Of a stretch of 64,000 nucleotides of DNA, positions 11,737 through 24,379 are shown piece by piece (within the stretch, counting starts at the first letter, position 1; the number at the start of each line of letters is the position of its first letter). The stretch covers positions 65,066,885-65,130,884 of the forward strand of contig NC_092876.1 in the NCBI RefSeq assembly GCF_028372415.1. The letters run 5' to 3'. Position numbers and translations under genes: made by a program. The notes beneath the pieces were generated by a model that was given only the letters and a program-made list of their open reading frames with translations, did not search any database and was not told where the DNA came from. The stretch is from Notamacropus eugenii (lineage: Eukaryota > Chordata > Mammalia > Diprotodontia > Macropodidae).

Positions 11737-12127
11737 CTTTTTTATGTTCCTCATTTCTTTTTTTTAATTAATTAATTTGTTTGCAGTTTTCTACAATCAC
11801 TTCCATAAATCTTAGATTTCCTCTTCTTCCTTCCCCCCTTCTTTCACTTTCCTTCCCCTCTCCCTCCCTGAGACAGCATGCAATCTTATATAGGTTCTAC
11901 ACATACATTCTTACTAAATACATTTTCACCTTAGTCATGTTGCATAGAAGAATTAAAATGAAGGGGACAAACCATAAAACAAAACAAAACATAACACAAG
12001 AGAAAATGGTCTGCTTCATTTTGCAATCTAATTCCATAGTTCTTTCTCTGGATGTGGATGGCATTTTGCCTCAAGAGTCCACTGGGAATTTTTTAGGTCT
12101 TTGCATTGCTGTGAAGGGCTAAGTCTA
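11737..12127 (-). other. L1 3'UTR and A-rich tail
   Basis: Lies downstream of the ORF2 stop. Its last part ('ctaagatttatggaagtgat', 'tgtagaaaactg') recurs as an isolated L1 3' end at 31.0 kb, confirming it as the conserved 3' terminus. The plus-strand frame 11,781-12,122 is a shadow. Confidence 0.8.
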
Positions 12128-15100
12128 TCAGAAAAACACCTTGCACACTGTGGTTGTCACTATGTACAAAGTTCTCCTGGTTCTGCTCCTTTCACTCAGC
12201 ATCAGTTCATCTAAGTCCTTCCAGGCCTCTCTGAAGTCTTCCTGTTTATCATTTCTTATAGCACAATAGTATTCCATTACATTCATAAACCACAACTTGT
12301 TCAGCCATTCCCCAATTAATGGGCATCCCTTCAATTTCCAGTTCTTGGCCACCACAAAGAGAGCTGCTACAAATATTTTTGTACATGTGAGACTCTTTCC
12401 CATTTTTATGATCTCTTTGGGATACAGTCCTAGAAACAATAATGCTGGGTCAAAGGGTATGCACATTTTTGTAGCCCTTTGGGCATATATCCAAATTGCT
12501 CTACAGAATGATTGGATCAACTCACAGCTCCAACAATGAATTAGTGTTCCAACTCTCCCACATCTTCTCCAACATTTATCATCTTCCTGTTTTGTCATGT
12601 TAGCCAATCTGATAGGTGTGATGGGGTACCTCAGAGCTGTTTTGATTTGTATCTCTCTAATCAATAGTGATTTGGAGCATTTTTTCATATGACTACAGAT
12701 AGCTTTAATTTCTTCTTCTGAAAACTCCCTGTTCATATCCTTTGACTGTTTATCAGTTGGGGAATGACGTGTATTCTTGTACATTTGACTCAGTTCTCTA
12801 TATATTTTAGAAATGAGGCCTTTATCACAGACACTAGTTGCAAAAATTCTTTTCTAGTTTTCTGTTTCCCTCCTAATCTTGGTTGCATTGGGGTTGTTTG
12901 TGCAAAAACTTGTCAATTTAATGTAATCAAATTTATCCATTTTGTACTTCATAATGTTCTCTATCTCTTGTTTGGTCAAAAATTTCTCCATTCTCCATAA
13001 ATCTGACAAATACACTATTCCTTACTCCCCTAATTTGTTTAAAGTATCAATCTTTATGCCTAGATCATGTACCCATTTGGACTTTATTCTTGTATATGGT
13101 GTCAAGCATTGGTATATGCCCAGTTTCTGCCACACTGTTATCCAGTTTTTCCAGCAATTTTTGTCAAACAGTGAGTTCTTATCCCAGAAGCTGGGGTCCT
13201 TAGGTTTATTAAACAGTAAATTGCTATATTTATTGACTACTGTGTCTTGAGTATCTAACCTATTCCACTGGTCTACCCCTCTGTTTCTTAGCCAGTACCA
13301 AGTGGTTTTGATGACTGTTGCTTTATGATACAATTTGAGAACTGGTAGGGCTAGGTCACCTTTCCTAGCATTTCTTTACATTAGTTCCCTTGATGTTCTG
13401 GACCTTTTGTTCTTGCAGATGAATTTTGATATTATTTTTTCTAGCTCTAGAAAATATTTTCTGGTAGTTTGATTGGTATGGCACTAAATAAGTAAATTAA
13501 TTTAGGTAGAATTTTCATTTTTATTATATTAGCTTGGCCTACCCATGACCAACTGATGTTTTCCACTTACTTACATCTGACTTTATTTGTGCAAAAATGT
13601 TTTGTAATTGTGTTCACATAGTATCTGGATTTGTTTTGGCAGGTAGACTCCCAGATATTTTATAGTGTCTACAGTAGCTTTAAATGGGATTTCTCTTTCT
13701 ATCTTTTGTTGCTGGGCTTTGTTAGTAATATAGAGAAATGCATATGATTTATGTGGGTTTATTTTGTATCCTGCAACTTTGTCAAAGTTGTTTATTATTT
13801 CAGGTAGTTTGTTACTTGATTCTCTGGGATTCTCCAAGTATATCATTATATCATCTGCCAAGAGTGATAACTTAGTTTTTTGTTTCCCTATTCTAATTCC
13901 TTCAATTTCTTTTTCTTCTCTTATTGCTAAAGCTAACATTTCTAGTACCATATTGAATAACAGTAGTCATAATGAACATCCTTTTTTCACCCCTGATCTT
14001 ATTAGAAATGCATCTAGTTTATCCCCATTACATATAATGCTTGCTGATGGTTTTGGGTAGATACTGCTTATTATTTTATGGAAGGCTCAATTTATTCCTA
14101 TGCTCTCCAGTGTTTTCAATAGGAATGGGTGTTGTATTTTGTCAAAAGCTTTTTCTGCATCTATTGAGATAATCATATGGTTTTTGTTAGTATTTTTGTT
14201 GATATGATCAATAATGGTGATAGTTTTCCTAATATTGAACCAGTCCTGTGTTCCTGGTATTAATCCTACCTGATCATAATGCATTATTCTCATGATAAGT
14301 TGCTGTATTCTTTTTGCTAATATCATATTTAAAAATTTTGCATCTATATTGATTAGAGAAATTGGTCCATAATTTCCTTTCTCTGTTTTGGCTCTTCCTG
14401 GTTTAGGTATCAGAACCATATTTGTATCATAAAAAGAATTTAGTAGGACTTCTTCTTCACCAGTTTTCCCAAATGACCTATGTAGTATTGGAATTAACTG
14501 TTCTTTAAATGTTTGATAGAATTCACTTGTAAATCCACCTGGCCCTGGAGATTTTTTCCTAGGGAGTTCATTGATGGCTTGTTCAATTTCTTTTTCTGAG
14601 ATGGGGTTATTTAAGTATTCAACTTCCTCTTCTGTTAATCTGGGCAACTTATATTTTTTAAATATTCATTCATCTCATTTAAATTGTCAAATTTATGGGC
14701 ATACACATGGGCAAAGTAATTTCTAATTATTGTTTTAATTTCCTCCTCATTGGAGGTGAGTTCACCCTTTTTATTTTTGATATTGGTAATTTGGTTTTCT
14801 TCTTTCTTTTTTTCAGTCAAAGTGACCAAAGGTTTATTAATTTTATTGATTTTTTCATAAAACCAACTGTTAGTATTATTAGTTCAACAGTTTTCTTAAT
14901 TTCAATTTTATTAATCTCTCCTTTGGTTTTCAGTATTTCTAATTTAGTATTTACTTGAGAATTTTCAATTTGTTCTTTTCCTAGCTTTTTCAGCTGCATG
15001 CCCAATTCATTGATCTCCTCTTTCTCTATTTTATTCATGTAGGCATTCAAAGATCTAAAACTTCCCATAAGAACTGCTTTTGTAGTATCCCATAAGTTTT

Positions 15101-16290
15101 GGTAGGTTGTCTTATTATTGTCATTCTCTTGGATGAAGTTGTTGATTGTTTCTATGATCTGTTGTTTAACTCACTCATTCTTTAGGGTTAAATTATCTAG
15201 TTTCCAATTAATTTTTGTTCTATCTTTCCATGGCCTTTTATTACATATAATTTTTATTGCATTATGATCTGAGAACAATGCATTGACTATCTCTGCCTTT
15301 GTCCACTGGATTGTGAGGTTTTTATTCCCTAGTACATGGTCAATTTTTGTATATGTGCCACGTTGTGTTTTTCCTTCATTGCCAAAGAAGACCATGCTAT
15401 CAGAGAAGTGATGACATGACTTGCACTTGACTTTGTTTTGAGTGAGTGAGGGCTGTGTAAGGTCATCAGTCTCACTTCTCCTCTTGAGCCATCTGAATCC
15501 AGTGACCTGATAATCCTCAGGATGACTGGAGATGACCCAGGATGCACTGGGTGACTTTTGCCCCTTTAGGCCAAGGTCTATGCAAGTACTCACTTAGGGT
15601 GAGGTAACTCCCATTTAAGTAGTAACCAGGCCAGGGACCCTTTAGTGAGACAAAGAAAAGAAAGACCTTAGGCTGGGCAGGAAACAGCAACAGTTACTAT
15701 TGATATGTACTGCTGAGACAAAGGTATGTTCCTTTCTATGCCCATTCAATTTTCTCCAGAGATCTATCATATCTACTTATCCAGAGTTTTATTCACCTCC
15801 TTAACTTCTTTCTTGTTTATTTTGAGGTTAGATTTATCAAGTTCAGAGAGGGGGAGGTTGAGGTCCCCTACTAGTATAGTTTTGCTGTCTCTTTCTTCCT
15901 GTAACTCCCTTAAATTCTCCTCTAAGAATTATTTGGGTGCTATACCACTTGGTGCATATATATTTTGTAATGATATTGCCTCATTTTCTATGGTGTCTTT
16001 TAGCAGGATATAGTTTCCTTCCTTATATCTTTTAATTAGTTCCATTTCTGTTCTTGCTTTATCTGATATTAGGATTGCTACCCCTGCTTTTTTTACATAA
16101 GCTGAAGCATAATATATTCTGCTCCAACCTTTTACCTTTACCCTGTGTGTATCCCCTTGTTTCAAATGTGTTTCTTGCAAACAACATATTGTTAGATTAT
16201 GGTTCTTAATCCATCTGCTATTTGCCTCCGTTTTATGGGAGAGTTCATCCCATTCACATTCACATTACTAGCTGTGTCTTTCCCTCCATC
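12128..16290 (-). pseudogene. L1 ORF2 (endonuclease-reverse transcriptase), disrupted
   Basis: The normal product is the L1 endonuclease and reverse transcriptase. N-terminal APE-type endonuclease pieces are visible at 15.93-16.18 kb (QETHLKQGDTHRVKVKGW, then KKAGVAILISDK). The TYTKIDHVLGNKN endonuclease end is at 15.17-15.35 kb. RT-domain motifs follow: [20 protein letters not shown], the FRPISLMN-like [34 protein letters not shown], and LADD in place of the usual FADD at about 13.86 kb. The C-terminal region with HMKKCSKSLLIREIQIKT, PITPIRLANM and CWRRCG ends at a TGA (12,128). From about 14,647 to 12,128 a single frame holds with scattered in-frame stops; upstream there are several frameshifts. 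A 350-base repeat interrupts it at 15,354-15,704. Coding length without that insert would be about 1,270 codons, normal for L1. Confidence 0.92.
15354..15704 (-). mobile_element. SINE-like repeat inserted in L1 ORF2
   Basis: The reverse complement matches 49,780-50,142 nearly end to end: start 'atcaatagtaactgttgctg', 'acctcaccctaagtgagtac', 'gcatcctgggtcatctccag', 'gagaagtgagactgatgacc', end 'ttggcaatgaagg'. It cuts the L1 endonuclease reading between the codons for AERNIPFSQQYM-like sequence and TYTKIDH. The tail lacks poly-A. The family name is unknown to me. Confidence 0.85.
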
Positions 16291-16716
16291 CTATTTCCCC
16301 CATTTATGCTTTAAGTTCTCCCTTCTCCCTTTCCCTCCACAACAGTTTAAATTTTCCCTCCCTTCTTTCAGCCCCTCCTCTCTTTTAATCCCCTTTTCCC
16401 TTACTACTTCTTCCCTCCTTTTAGTCTTCCCTTCCTTTTCTTTTCCCTTTCCCCTCCTACTGTCTATAGAGCTAGTTAGATTTCTATTCTTAACTGAATT
16501 TGTTGTTCCCTCCTTCAACCAAATCAGATGAGAGTAATCTCAAACAGTGCTCATCTCCCTCCCTTCTTTCCCTCTACTGTAATATGTTTTTGTGCCTCTT
16601 CGTGTGATGTAATTTACTTTTTTCTGCCTCCTCCTTTTCATATCTCCCAGTACAATCACTTCACACCTTTAAATCACATTTTTTATCATCACATCATTTA
16701 ATTTATACCCACTCCC

Positions 16717-16847
<131 letters not shown>

Positions 16848-16962
16848 CTTATAAATATCATCATAAATATACAGCTCTCAAGATTAACAAGTATCATCTT
16901 CCCTTATATGGAGGTAAAGTTTGCCCATAAGGAATAACAAGTTTTTCCCCCTGTTTTCCTTT

Positions 16963-18033
16963 TTATGCCTCTCTTGAGACTTATGTTTGAAGATCAAATT
17001 TTCTGTTGATCTCTAGTCTTTTCATCAGGAAGGTCTGGAAATCCCTTATTTCATTGAATGTCCATCTCCTTGCCTGAAATATTATGCTCAATTTTGCTGG
17101 ATAATTGATCCTTTGTTGTAGTCCCAGATCATTTGCCTTACAGAATATCATATTCCAATCCCTCTGATTTTTTAATGTAGAAGCTTCAAGGTCCTGTGTA
17201 ATCCTGACTGTAGTTCCTCAATATTTGAATTGTTTCTTTCTGGCTGCTTGCATTATTTTCTCCTTCACTTGATAGTTCTCGAATTTGGCAACGACATTCC
17301 TTGGTGTTTTCAGTTTGGGATCTCTTTCAGGAGGGGATTGGTGGATTCTTTTGATGACTATTTTGCCCTCTGAATCTAGAACCTCTGAGCATTTTTCCTT
17401 GATGATTTCTTGGCAGATACTGTCCAGGCTCTTTTTCTCATCCTGGCTTTCTGGTACATCAGTAATTCTTAGGTTTTCCTTCCTGGATCTGTTTTCCAGG
17501 TCACTTATTTTTCTAATGAGATATTTTGCATTTTCTTCTACCTTTTCATTCTTTAGATTCTGTTTGACTGATTCTTGATGTATCATAAAGTCAGTAGCTT
17601 CTACTCGTCCAATTCTAATTTTTAATAGATTATTTTCTTTGACTAACTTTTTCATCTCCTTTTCCATTTGTCCAATTGTTCTTTTTAAGGAATTATTTTC
17701 TCCAATTAGGTTTTGCCCTTTCTTTTTCATTTGTCCAATTTTCCTTTTTTTCCATTTTTTCTTTTTACGAAGCTGTTCTCTTCAGTGAATTCTTTTTTCA
17801 TAATTTTAAAATCATTGGCCAATTTTTCTTCTGTTTCTCTAATTTGGCTTTTAAAATCCTTCATGAGCTCTTCCAATAATGCTCTTTGGGCTTGAGACTA
17901 GTTTATATTCCCATTTGAAGTTTCACATGGAAGTACAGTCTCAATGCTGGCCTCTTTCGTATTCATATTTTGGTCCTTGGCCTCATAGTAAGATTCTATG
18001 ATTTTTTTCTTTTCTAGTTTGCTTTCTGCTCAT
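16963..18033 (-). pseudogene. L1 ORF1 (RNA-binding chaperone), disrupted
   Basis: ORF1p is the trimeric RNA-binding protein of the L1 particle. The start ATG at 18,033 gives MSRKQTRKEK before early stops and frameshifts. From 17,730 down, a coiled-coil-like stretch (NNSLKRTIGQMEKEMKKL, KENNLLKIRIG) is followed by the RRM region (DLENRSRKENLRITDVPE, then SLDSICQEIIKEKC) and the C-terminal domain (RIHQSPPERDPKLKTPRN, VVAKFENYQVKEKIMQAARK). The end near 16,963 reads FLMKRLEINRKFDLQT with a stop just before the usual end. About 357 codons in total; several stops make it non-functional. Confidence 0.88.
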
Positions 18034-18885
18034 GATGTTTGCTTTTTTCCTGACTTTTAAAGTGGATCTCTACTTCTGGGGCATAGGGGGCTCTGTCCCA
18101 CGATTCTTGTGCTTGGAACTTGAGGCTTTGTGTATTGTGACCTCTGGTTCTTTCAGCTGGAAGATAAAATGCTGTAGCTTACCTGGTGTTGAGCTGGCTG
18201 GTGTGCCAAAGCAGAGGCCAAGTGAAATCCTTCTGAGTTTCCCCAGAGTTTCCCTGGAGCTCACTGAATGAGGTGTGGAGGAGGGGTGGTCTGGCCCCAG
18301 GAGGTCTCCTCTCCTGAGCTAGAGCACAGACAGGCTCAGTGGTTGGTGAATCCCATCTGTGATAGTGTCTTCCAGGTTCCCCTGGCTGTGCTGAGGCATG
18401 CCTGGGGTCTTGATATGGGTGATTATGGGTTCCACCCCCCTGGGGCTCAGGATCTCCTCCCGGCTGAGGTGGCGCTGTCTAGGACAGCTCTGGTCCTGCA
18501 CTAGTCCCCTTCAGCCACAGCAAGAGGGACCCCTCTTTGCGATTTTCCTAGCCCCACAGGCTAAGGGACTGTTTACCCCTTTGACTGATCCCATTTCCAG
18601 GATTTTTCCTGGAAAAATATTTTCTGGGTTTCAAGGTCAATAAGGAGAGGGATAGAGCATTTACCCATCACTCTGCCATCTTGGGTCCTGGAAGTTCAAA
18701 TGGGTGACTTACAGACATTTAATCTGCGGGTTGATAGCCTTGGGAGCGATTGTTGCTGTTACCTGGGGTTCTGCACTTCCCTCTCACTCAGTTACACTGG
18801 ACTCCCATTCTGGGCTGATATGTTTGAAAATCCCCAGTGCTGTTGTGCTTCAGACCACCCAGGGCTCCCTGCTCAGCTTTGCTTT
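18034..18885 (-). promoter_or_regulatory. L1 5'UTR / internal promoter region
   Basis: A GC-richer block between ORF1 and the TSD. On the minus strand it contains CAAGATGGCAGAG (18,671-18,683), close to the YY1-type motif of L1 promoters, about 200 bases inside the element and not at its very 5' end. Several 60-80 codon frames on both strands are chance products of its base composition. Confidence 0.65.
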
Positions 18886-19209
18886 CTCACATAGTCTTAA
18901 GAACTTTGTAATTGATTGCATGACATGGAAGACACTGGCAAAGAACCATCCAGCATGGGGTGCCCTCATCAGAGAAGGTACTGTGTCTGTGAGCAAAGCA
19001 GAATTGAAGTAGCTCAAAAGAAACATGAGATATGTGAATTTAGAGAATCTGCCCCAAATGTTCACATAAACTATTTATGTCTGACCTATGATGAAGCATT
19101 CCAAGCTCATATTGGGCTAATCAGCCACAGTTGGGCATGCTGTAATTTGGCTCTAACATAGTGATGTCATTTTGGTCCACTTTGAAAACAAAGGACATCA
19201 ACCAACAAG
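18886..19209 (+). repeat. RTE LINE 3' end (continuation of 10,526-11,736)
   Basis: Codes for SLKNFVIDCMTWKTLAKNH, PAWGALI, then LCLTYDEAFQAHIGLISHS, homologous to the C-terminal region of the RTE at 37.56-37.80 kb, including the degenerate zinc-finger motif. It ends 'gatgtcattttggtccactt', 'tgaaaacaaaggac', 'atcaaccaacaa', a typical RTE tail without poly-A. It begins at the right TSD of the intervening L1. Confidence 0.85.
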
Positions 19210-19830
19210 TACTAGGTCTGTATCTCAAAGAAATCATAGAAAAAGGAAGAGGATCTATATGTACAAAAATATTTGTAGCAACTTTTTGCAGTGGCAAAGA
19301 ACTGGACATTGAGGGGATACTCATCATCTGGGGGATGGCTGAACAAGTTGTGGCATATAATTGTTATAAAGTAATATTGTGATGTGGGAAATGATGAAGG
19401 TTATGGTTTCAGAAAAACCTGGAAAGACCTATATGAACTGATGCAAGGTGAAATGAGAACCAGGAGAACATTATACACAGTAACAGTAACTTGATAACAA
19501 TGACTAACTGTGAAAAACTTGACTACTCTGATCAATACAATGATCCAAGACAATTCCAAAGGACTCATGATTAAAAAAAAAAAAATGTTATCACTTACAG
19601 AAGGGGAACTGATGAACTCTGAGTGCAAATTGAAATATAATTTTCTCACTTTTTTTGGAAATTTGACTAATATGAAAATATATATAATTGATATCACATT
19701 GCTTGCCTTCTCAGTGGGTGGGGAAAGGAGGGAGGGAGAAAATTTGAATTCAAAAATGAGAAAGAAAAGAATGTTAAAAATAAGTAAATAAATATTAAAT
19801 TTGAAAATAATTCTCCTCCCTGGCCATGGT
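19210..19830 (+). repeat. Old L1 3' end (continuation of 10,293-10,525)
   Basis: Resumes ORF2 exactly where the left part stopped (LGLYLKEIIEKG, TKIFVATF), then WGMAEQVV and the FRKTWKDLYELMQGEMRTR tail, then a 3'UTR with 'gaaaatttgaattcaaaaat' and an A-rich end. The junction TACTAGGTCTGTA (19,210-19,222) pairs with TACTAGGCATATA (10,513-10,525), a probable diverged TSD of the RTE. Confidence 0.8.
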
Positions 19831-20994
19831 CAGTTGAGATCTTTAAGAAAAAGAGCCTTCTGTCTTGAGTGACATAGCTATTTGCACACCTTAGAAGATG
19901 ATATTATGTGCTAGACTAGATGCTTCTCAAAAATCCCTTCCTGTGGTCCCTTTAGTGTAGGTAATCCACTGGAGGTCCAGGAAGTTTCCTCTGGAAACCT
20001 TATCCCAAAGGATACTCAAAATTCCCCCCATAGATCATTGCTACTGCCAGGGTGAACCAATAGGAATTGCAAACTCACCCATGAGAACAAGAACAAAGCA
20101 GGTTGAGTTAGAGAAGAGGCAAAGAATGTCTTCTCACTTGTAGAATTTAAGGCATAAGTGTTTTCACCCTACAAAGTTATAAGTTAGTCTTGCCCTTTCA
20201 CAAAGAGCAAACAGTAATCCAAGTAATCTATTTAAATGTCCAAAAAAAAACCCAAAACAAAAACCAACTCCAATAGGAACATGTCTCTTTAGATAGCAGC
20301 AAAAAGCCTAGTGATTCCAAATTTCTCACAGCAAACTTGATGTTCATCCATGACTCAGTAATGGGTCTGTGTAATGTGACAGTTTTTGTGTAGACCCCTA
20401 TTGGATGGTCTGACGTACTCAGGGAATTGTTGGAAGAGTTCCACTGAGGACATTTCCTTGGTTGATAAAGGGGCAACGCCAGACTGATCCCAAGTCCCAA
20501 TCCCTACAGGGAGAGCTCCACAGAGACCATATTTCTGCCTGAGATGGAACCATTGTTTTCTTTGGGTTCTTCTTTCTTTTGCTCACGTGAAAGGCTTTAT
20601 AAGACCAAAAGCTAAGATATTTCAGAAACTTTGTCAAATGTTTCTTATTTTGTGGTCTTCTTTAAGGAATTTCATGAAATATCCCTTGTTCTGTGAATCT
20701 GTAATAACTTTGCATTTGGAGATAATTGATTTTCTTCTGTACGTATGGGGTTGGATATGATATTTGAAGCTTTACTGTACTGGGGAAGCAAGTAAAAGAT
20801 ATCACTTATGCTTTCTCAGAGACCAGAGAGAACTGTTCTGAATTTGGGATGAGGACTGCGGAAAAATATACATATATATATGCATATATATGCATATATG
20901 CACTCCTGCCTATTTGCTGAGTTCAGCAAATTTCAGATAAGGGGAAACGTAACATGGGCTTCTCTGAGAACACCCACTTCTCCTGGGGTAGAGA
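19831..20994. other. No feature recognised
   Basis: Unassigned. A TATATATGCA-type tract lies at about 20,864-20,902. No repeat family or exon is recognised. Confidence 0.45.
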
Positions 20995-21212
20995 TGCTCT
21001 TCAGCAGGAACTTTCCCCAACCCCTTTTAATTCCAGTGCCTTCCTTCTGCTAATGATTTCTTATTTATCCCATGCATAGCTTTTTATATATTTGGTTACA
21101 TGTTGTCTCCCCCATGAGACTGTGAGCATCTTGAGGGCAGAGACTGTTTTTTGCCTTTCTTTAAGTCCCCAGTGCTTAGCATAAGTGCCTAACACATTGT
21201 AGGTGTCTATTG
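20995..21212 (+). repeat. L2 LINE 3' end
   Basis: Shows the L2 3' signature: 'gagactgtgagcatcttgag', 'ggcagagactgttttttgcc', 'cccagtgcttagcataagtg' and 'cacattgtaggtgtctattg'. Confidence 0.75.
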
Positions 21213-22624
21213 GTTGTTTGATTGGTGCTCTTGAGGGTCCTTTTGAGTATGCCCCGTTTGGTTAACATGGAACCTGCTATGTCACCTGCCATGAGACGGG
21301 GGGAATTCTCCTTTGATTGGCAACCTGCATCTTTAAAATTGTTGAAACTGAGTCCTTCACTTTCTCTTTCTATTTTCCTCTTGTCAGAAACTCTTTGCTG
21401 TTCCCAGTCCCAGAGTGGATGTTATGAACTGAACCAATGAGAGGGAAAGTACTTACCTTCCCCTCTTCCCTCTTCTTAGCCCAGTCTCTGAGAAATGAGA
21501 CTGGGGATGTTTGTTTTCCTTCTGTGTTGTTTGTCCTCCTCAATTTCAGGTGCCAGAGGTGATCAGGGTTTGAGCTGTGGTGACCTTGAAGCCAGGATTG
21601 CAGGTGGGCTGATGCAGCCAGCCAGCTCTGCATGGAAGCCCTGAGAAACCAGGGTGCCTGGGACAAGAGCCACAGGGGGTAGAGGTGGAGATTGGGGTGT
21701 AGGTGGGGGTCGGTGGTTTGGACTTGGAACTGGAGCTGTGTACTCTGGGAACCGAGTTAAGCTGTGAACCTAATCCACTTCCCCTCCCCAGAGACTGAGG
21801 TGGTGAAAGGGGGGAGGAGAACTGCGCCTCCACATTTTGGGGGAAGTAGATTTGTACATTTGTGATTATATCGTATAAAGTAAATATTTCTGGGTAAAAG
21901 TTATTTAAAAAACAAAAGAAAATCACTTCCAGCCCATTGGTTCTATGAGATATTAAATCAATCTCTTATAAAATGCTGGTTTATTGCTTACTTTCTGGAA
22001 TGATGGTTATTTCCCAGTGATTCCTAGTAGCCCTTAGGAAAAAGAAAAGGGAGGGAAAGTTGCTTTCGACACTGAACAGTTTATTCTTACAATCTGCTAT
22101 ATATTAATTGAAAGGAAAAAGGAAAGAGAATCCAGTTCCATGCCGCTACCTCTCAGTTCAGGTCTCTAGCTTCCCTTAGCCAAGCAAATTAGTGTGAGAC
22201 ACTAGGAGAGAGGTTAAGTATCTTCTTAATTGTTCTCAGAGGAGAAGAGTGAGAGTATTTGAATGGAAATGTTAGGAAAACCCAAAGGGGTTTCTAACTG
22301 GTGAGGAAGGAGGGAGTGTGGGAAATAGAATCTGTGAGTGTACAGGGGTGGCCATGTTTTCATGCCTCTTTCCAGCGTAGAAATGACTGAGTTGGTCTTC
22401 TAGGTTTCTAAGACTTTAGTTTTCCGATTTCCATTTTGAAATAGGTGCTTTGGACCCAGATATCACTTCTCATCAGCTGTGCTAGTTTTTTTTTTTTGTT
22501 TTTTGTTTTTTTTTACCAAAGAGGTCCCTCTGTCTTCAGAATCAGTAATGAATCCAAAGAAACCCTAATCTCGTACCAATTTATATAAGAAAATGTTTTT
22601 TATAATTTAAGGCGACTTGTCCCT
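21213..22624. other. No feature recognised
   Basis: Unassigned; includes a T-rich tract near 22,487-22,514. Open frames in 21.37-21.93 kb on the minus strand have no domain that I recognise. Confidence 0.45.
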
Positions 22625-22715
22625 AACTTGATTGCCTACCAATGTGCTAATCACTGGAGATACAAAGAAAGGTAATAGACAGTCCCTGCCCTCAAGGAGC
22701 TTACAGTCTAAGTAA
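22625..22715 (-). repeat. L2-type 3' end, antisense
   Basis: 'gtgctaatcactggagatac' and 'cagtccctgccctcaaggag', 'cttacagtctaa' match the reverse complement of the L2 terminal region. Confidence 0.65.
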
Positions 22716-23184
22716 ATTGGTTATGCTATCTTAACAGCCTCCTATATGAAGAAATATTGAAAATTACCAAACCACATATACTTTGATCATCCAACCCTGG
22801 CCTCAGTAGATCCATGCCCTCATTCCTATGAATACTTCCCACATTCATACAGCTCACAATCCATGCACACCTCTACTGCATCTCCTACTCCACCATCTTT
22901 TTTCTTAAGTCTTCCATGGATGATCTACTCATCTTTTAAGCTAACTTGGAGGAAAAAAGGAACAGCAAAGAAGAGAAGGACCTTTGTGTAGGATGGATGG
23001 AGCAATAGCTGACTACAGAGGCAAGGCAAAAGATGCTCAATACCTACTTTTTCTTCTGAATTTTTTGTTTGTTTTGGTTTTGGTTTTTTTATTTCTCCTT
23101 CTTTGGACCAGAAAGGGCAGAACAAATATGGCTAATAAGTAGCTGATACTTAGGATAAATAAGGAAATAAGTTATAAAGAATCC
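22716..23184. other. No feature recognised
   Basis: Unassigned sequence with T/G-rich stretches at 23.05-23.10 kb. Confidence 0.45.
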
Positions 23185-23605
23185 AACTGCTATTGATGAC
23201 CTCAAGTCATCAGCAGCCACATCTTTAGGTCCTGAAAGAACTTTCTGTTGGGGCTACTCAGTTACTATTAAGGATCTTTGAAATATTGCGGAGACCACAA
23301 GAGATACTATAGGATTGGGAAAGGACCATTATTGTCTTGAATCAAAAAAAAAAAAAGAATGGAATGGAATGGAGCCTACAAAAACTATCGGCTGATGAGC
23401 TTGACTTCAATTCCTGGCAAAATTCTAGAACCCATGGATAAAGAAATGGTTAATGAACACCTTAAAAAAGAAGTGGCAATTAAAAAGTTCTGGCAGGGCT
23501 TTATCAATAATGAGTCATACCAAGGTCACCTTATTTGCATTTATGACTGTTACTAAACTGGTAGATAGGGAAATACTGTAGATTTCAATTGCCTGAATTA
23601 TCTTT
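23185..23605 (+). repeat. CR1/L3 LINE fragment, start of RT domain
   Basis: The frame at 23,359-23,556 reads KNYRLMSLTSIPGKILEPM, then EHLKKEVAIKKFWQGFINNE and SYQGHLI, matching the CR1/L3 motif NYRPISLTSIPGKILE...GFIKNKSCQTNLI. Sequence just upstream ('cctgaaagaactttctgttg', 'ggattgggaaaggaccat') fits the preceding part. The next segment of the same protein is at 26,150. Confidence 0.85.
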
Positions 23606-23935
23606 TCTTTTTTTTGTGCCAGTCTTCTATTTTGGATATTTTCTCATTTGCCCAAACCAAATCTGAAGTCAATGTTAAGTCTTTGAGACATGTGTATGAG
23701 CATAACTCTAGCCTACACACAGTCTATGTTTATAAACACATTTATAGTCACATATGCCTACATTCATACAGCTCACATATTTATTGGCTCCAATATGCAT
23801 GTGCACACACCTGCTTGTATATATTCTTATATATCAATTCACACCCTTGTCTGGTGGGCTAGATGGGGTACTGGTGCCATGCTCCCCTTTTTTGTATACC
23901 TTCAAGTGAGACACATATATAGTTTGAGGGATCAA

Positions 23936-23938
23936 TGC

Positions 23939-23984
<46 letters not shown>
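23936..23984. repeat. (GC)n-(GT)n alternating purine-pyrimidine tract
   Basis: About eight GC units run directly into about 16 GT units, read directly. Confidence 0.97.
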
Positions 23985-23986
<2 letters not shown>

Positions 23987-24379
23987 TGGACATGACTAAG
24001 AGGAAGAAGGTTTTTATGACATGGAATCTGACACCTGGAAAGAGGCCCTTCTCTCACTAACCAGAAGAGTCTGTAGCCTGGGACCAGGATTCAGGCTGAG
24101 AGAAGGCTGATCCCTACAGGCAAAAGGAAGAAAGGACAGGTGGTGAGTAGAAAGAGCAACTTCCCTCTCACTAGAGTTACTCCTAGGACCCCAAGAGAAC
24201 CAGAGTATAACCATATGGCGGTGGTCCTTCTTTGGGTACCTAGATCTGCCAGAGTGAGAATAGGTGAAGCAAACCCAGAGTCAGTAGGTTCCGCACACCT
24301 AGGTGAGAAGTATGAAGTCTAACGTGTGAGATGAGTAGATGTGCCCAGATACACCTAGCATTTACAATGCTGTCCTCTT

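Noticed and set aside
12297-12539. Plus-strand 80-codon frame and other plus-strand frames over 11.8-18.6 kb
   Set aside because: They are antisense shadows of L1 ORF2, ORF1 and UTRs; the minus strand gives clear L1 protein homology throughout.
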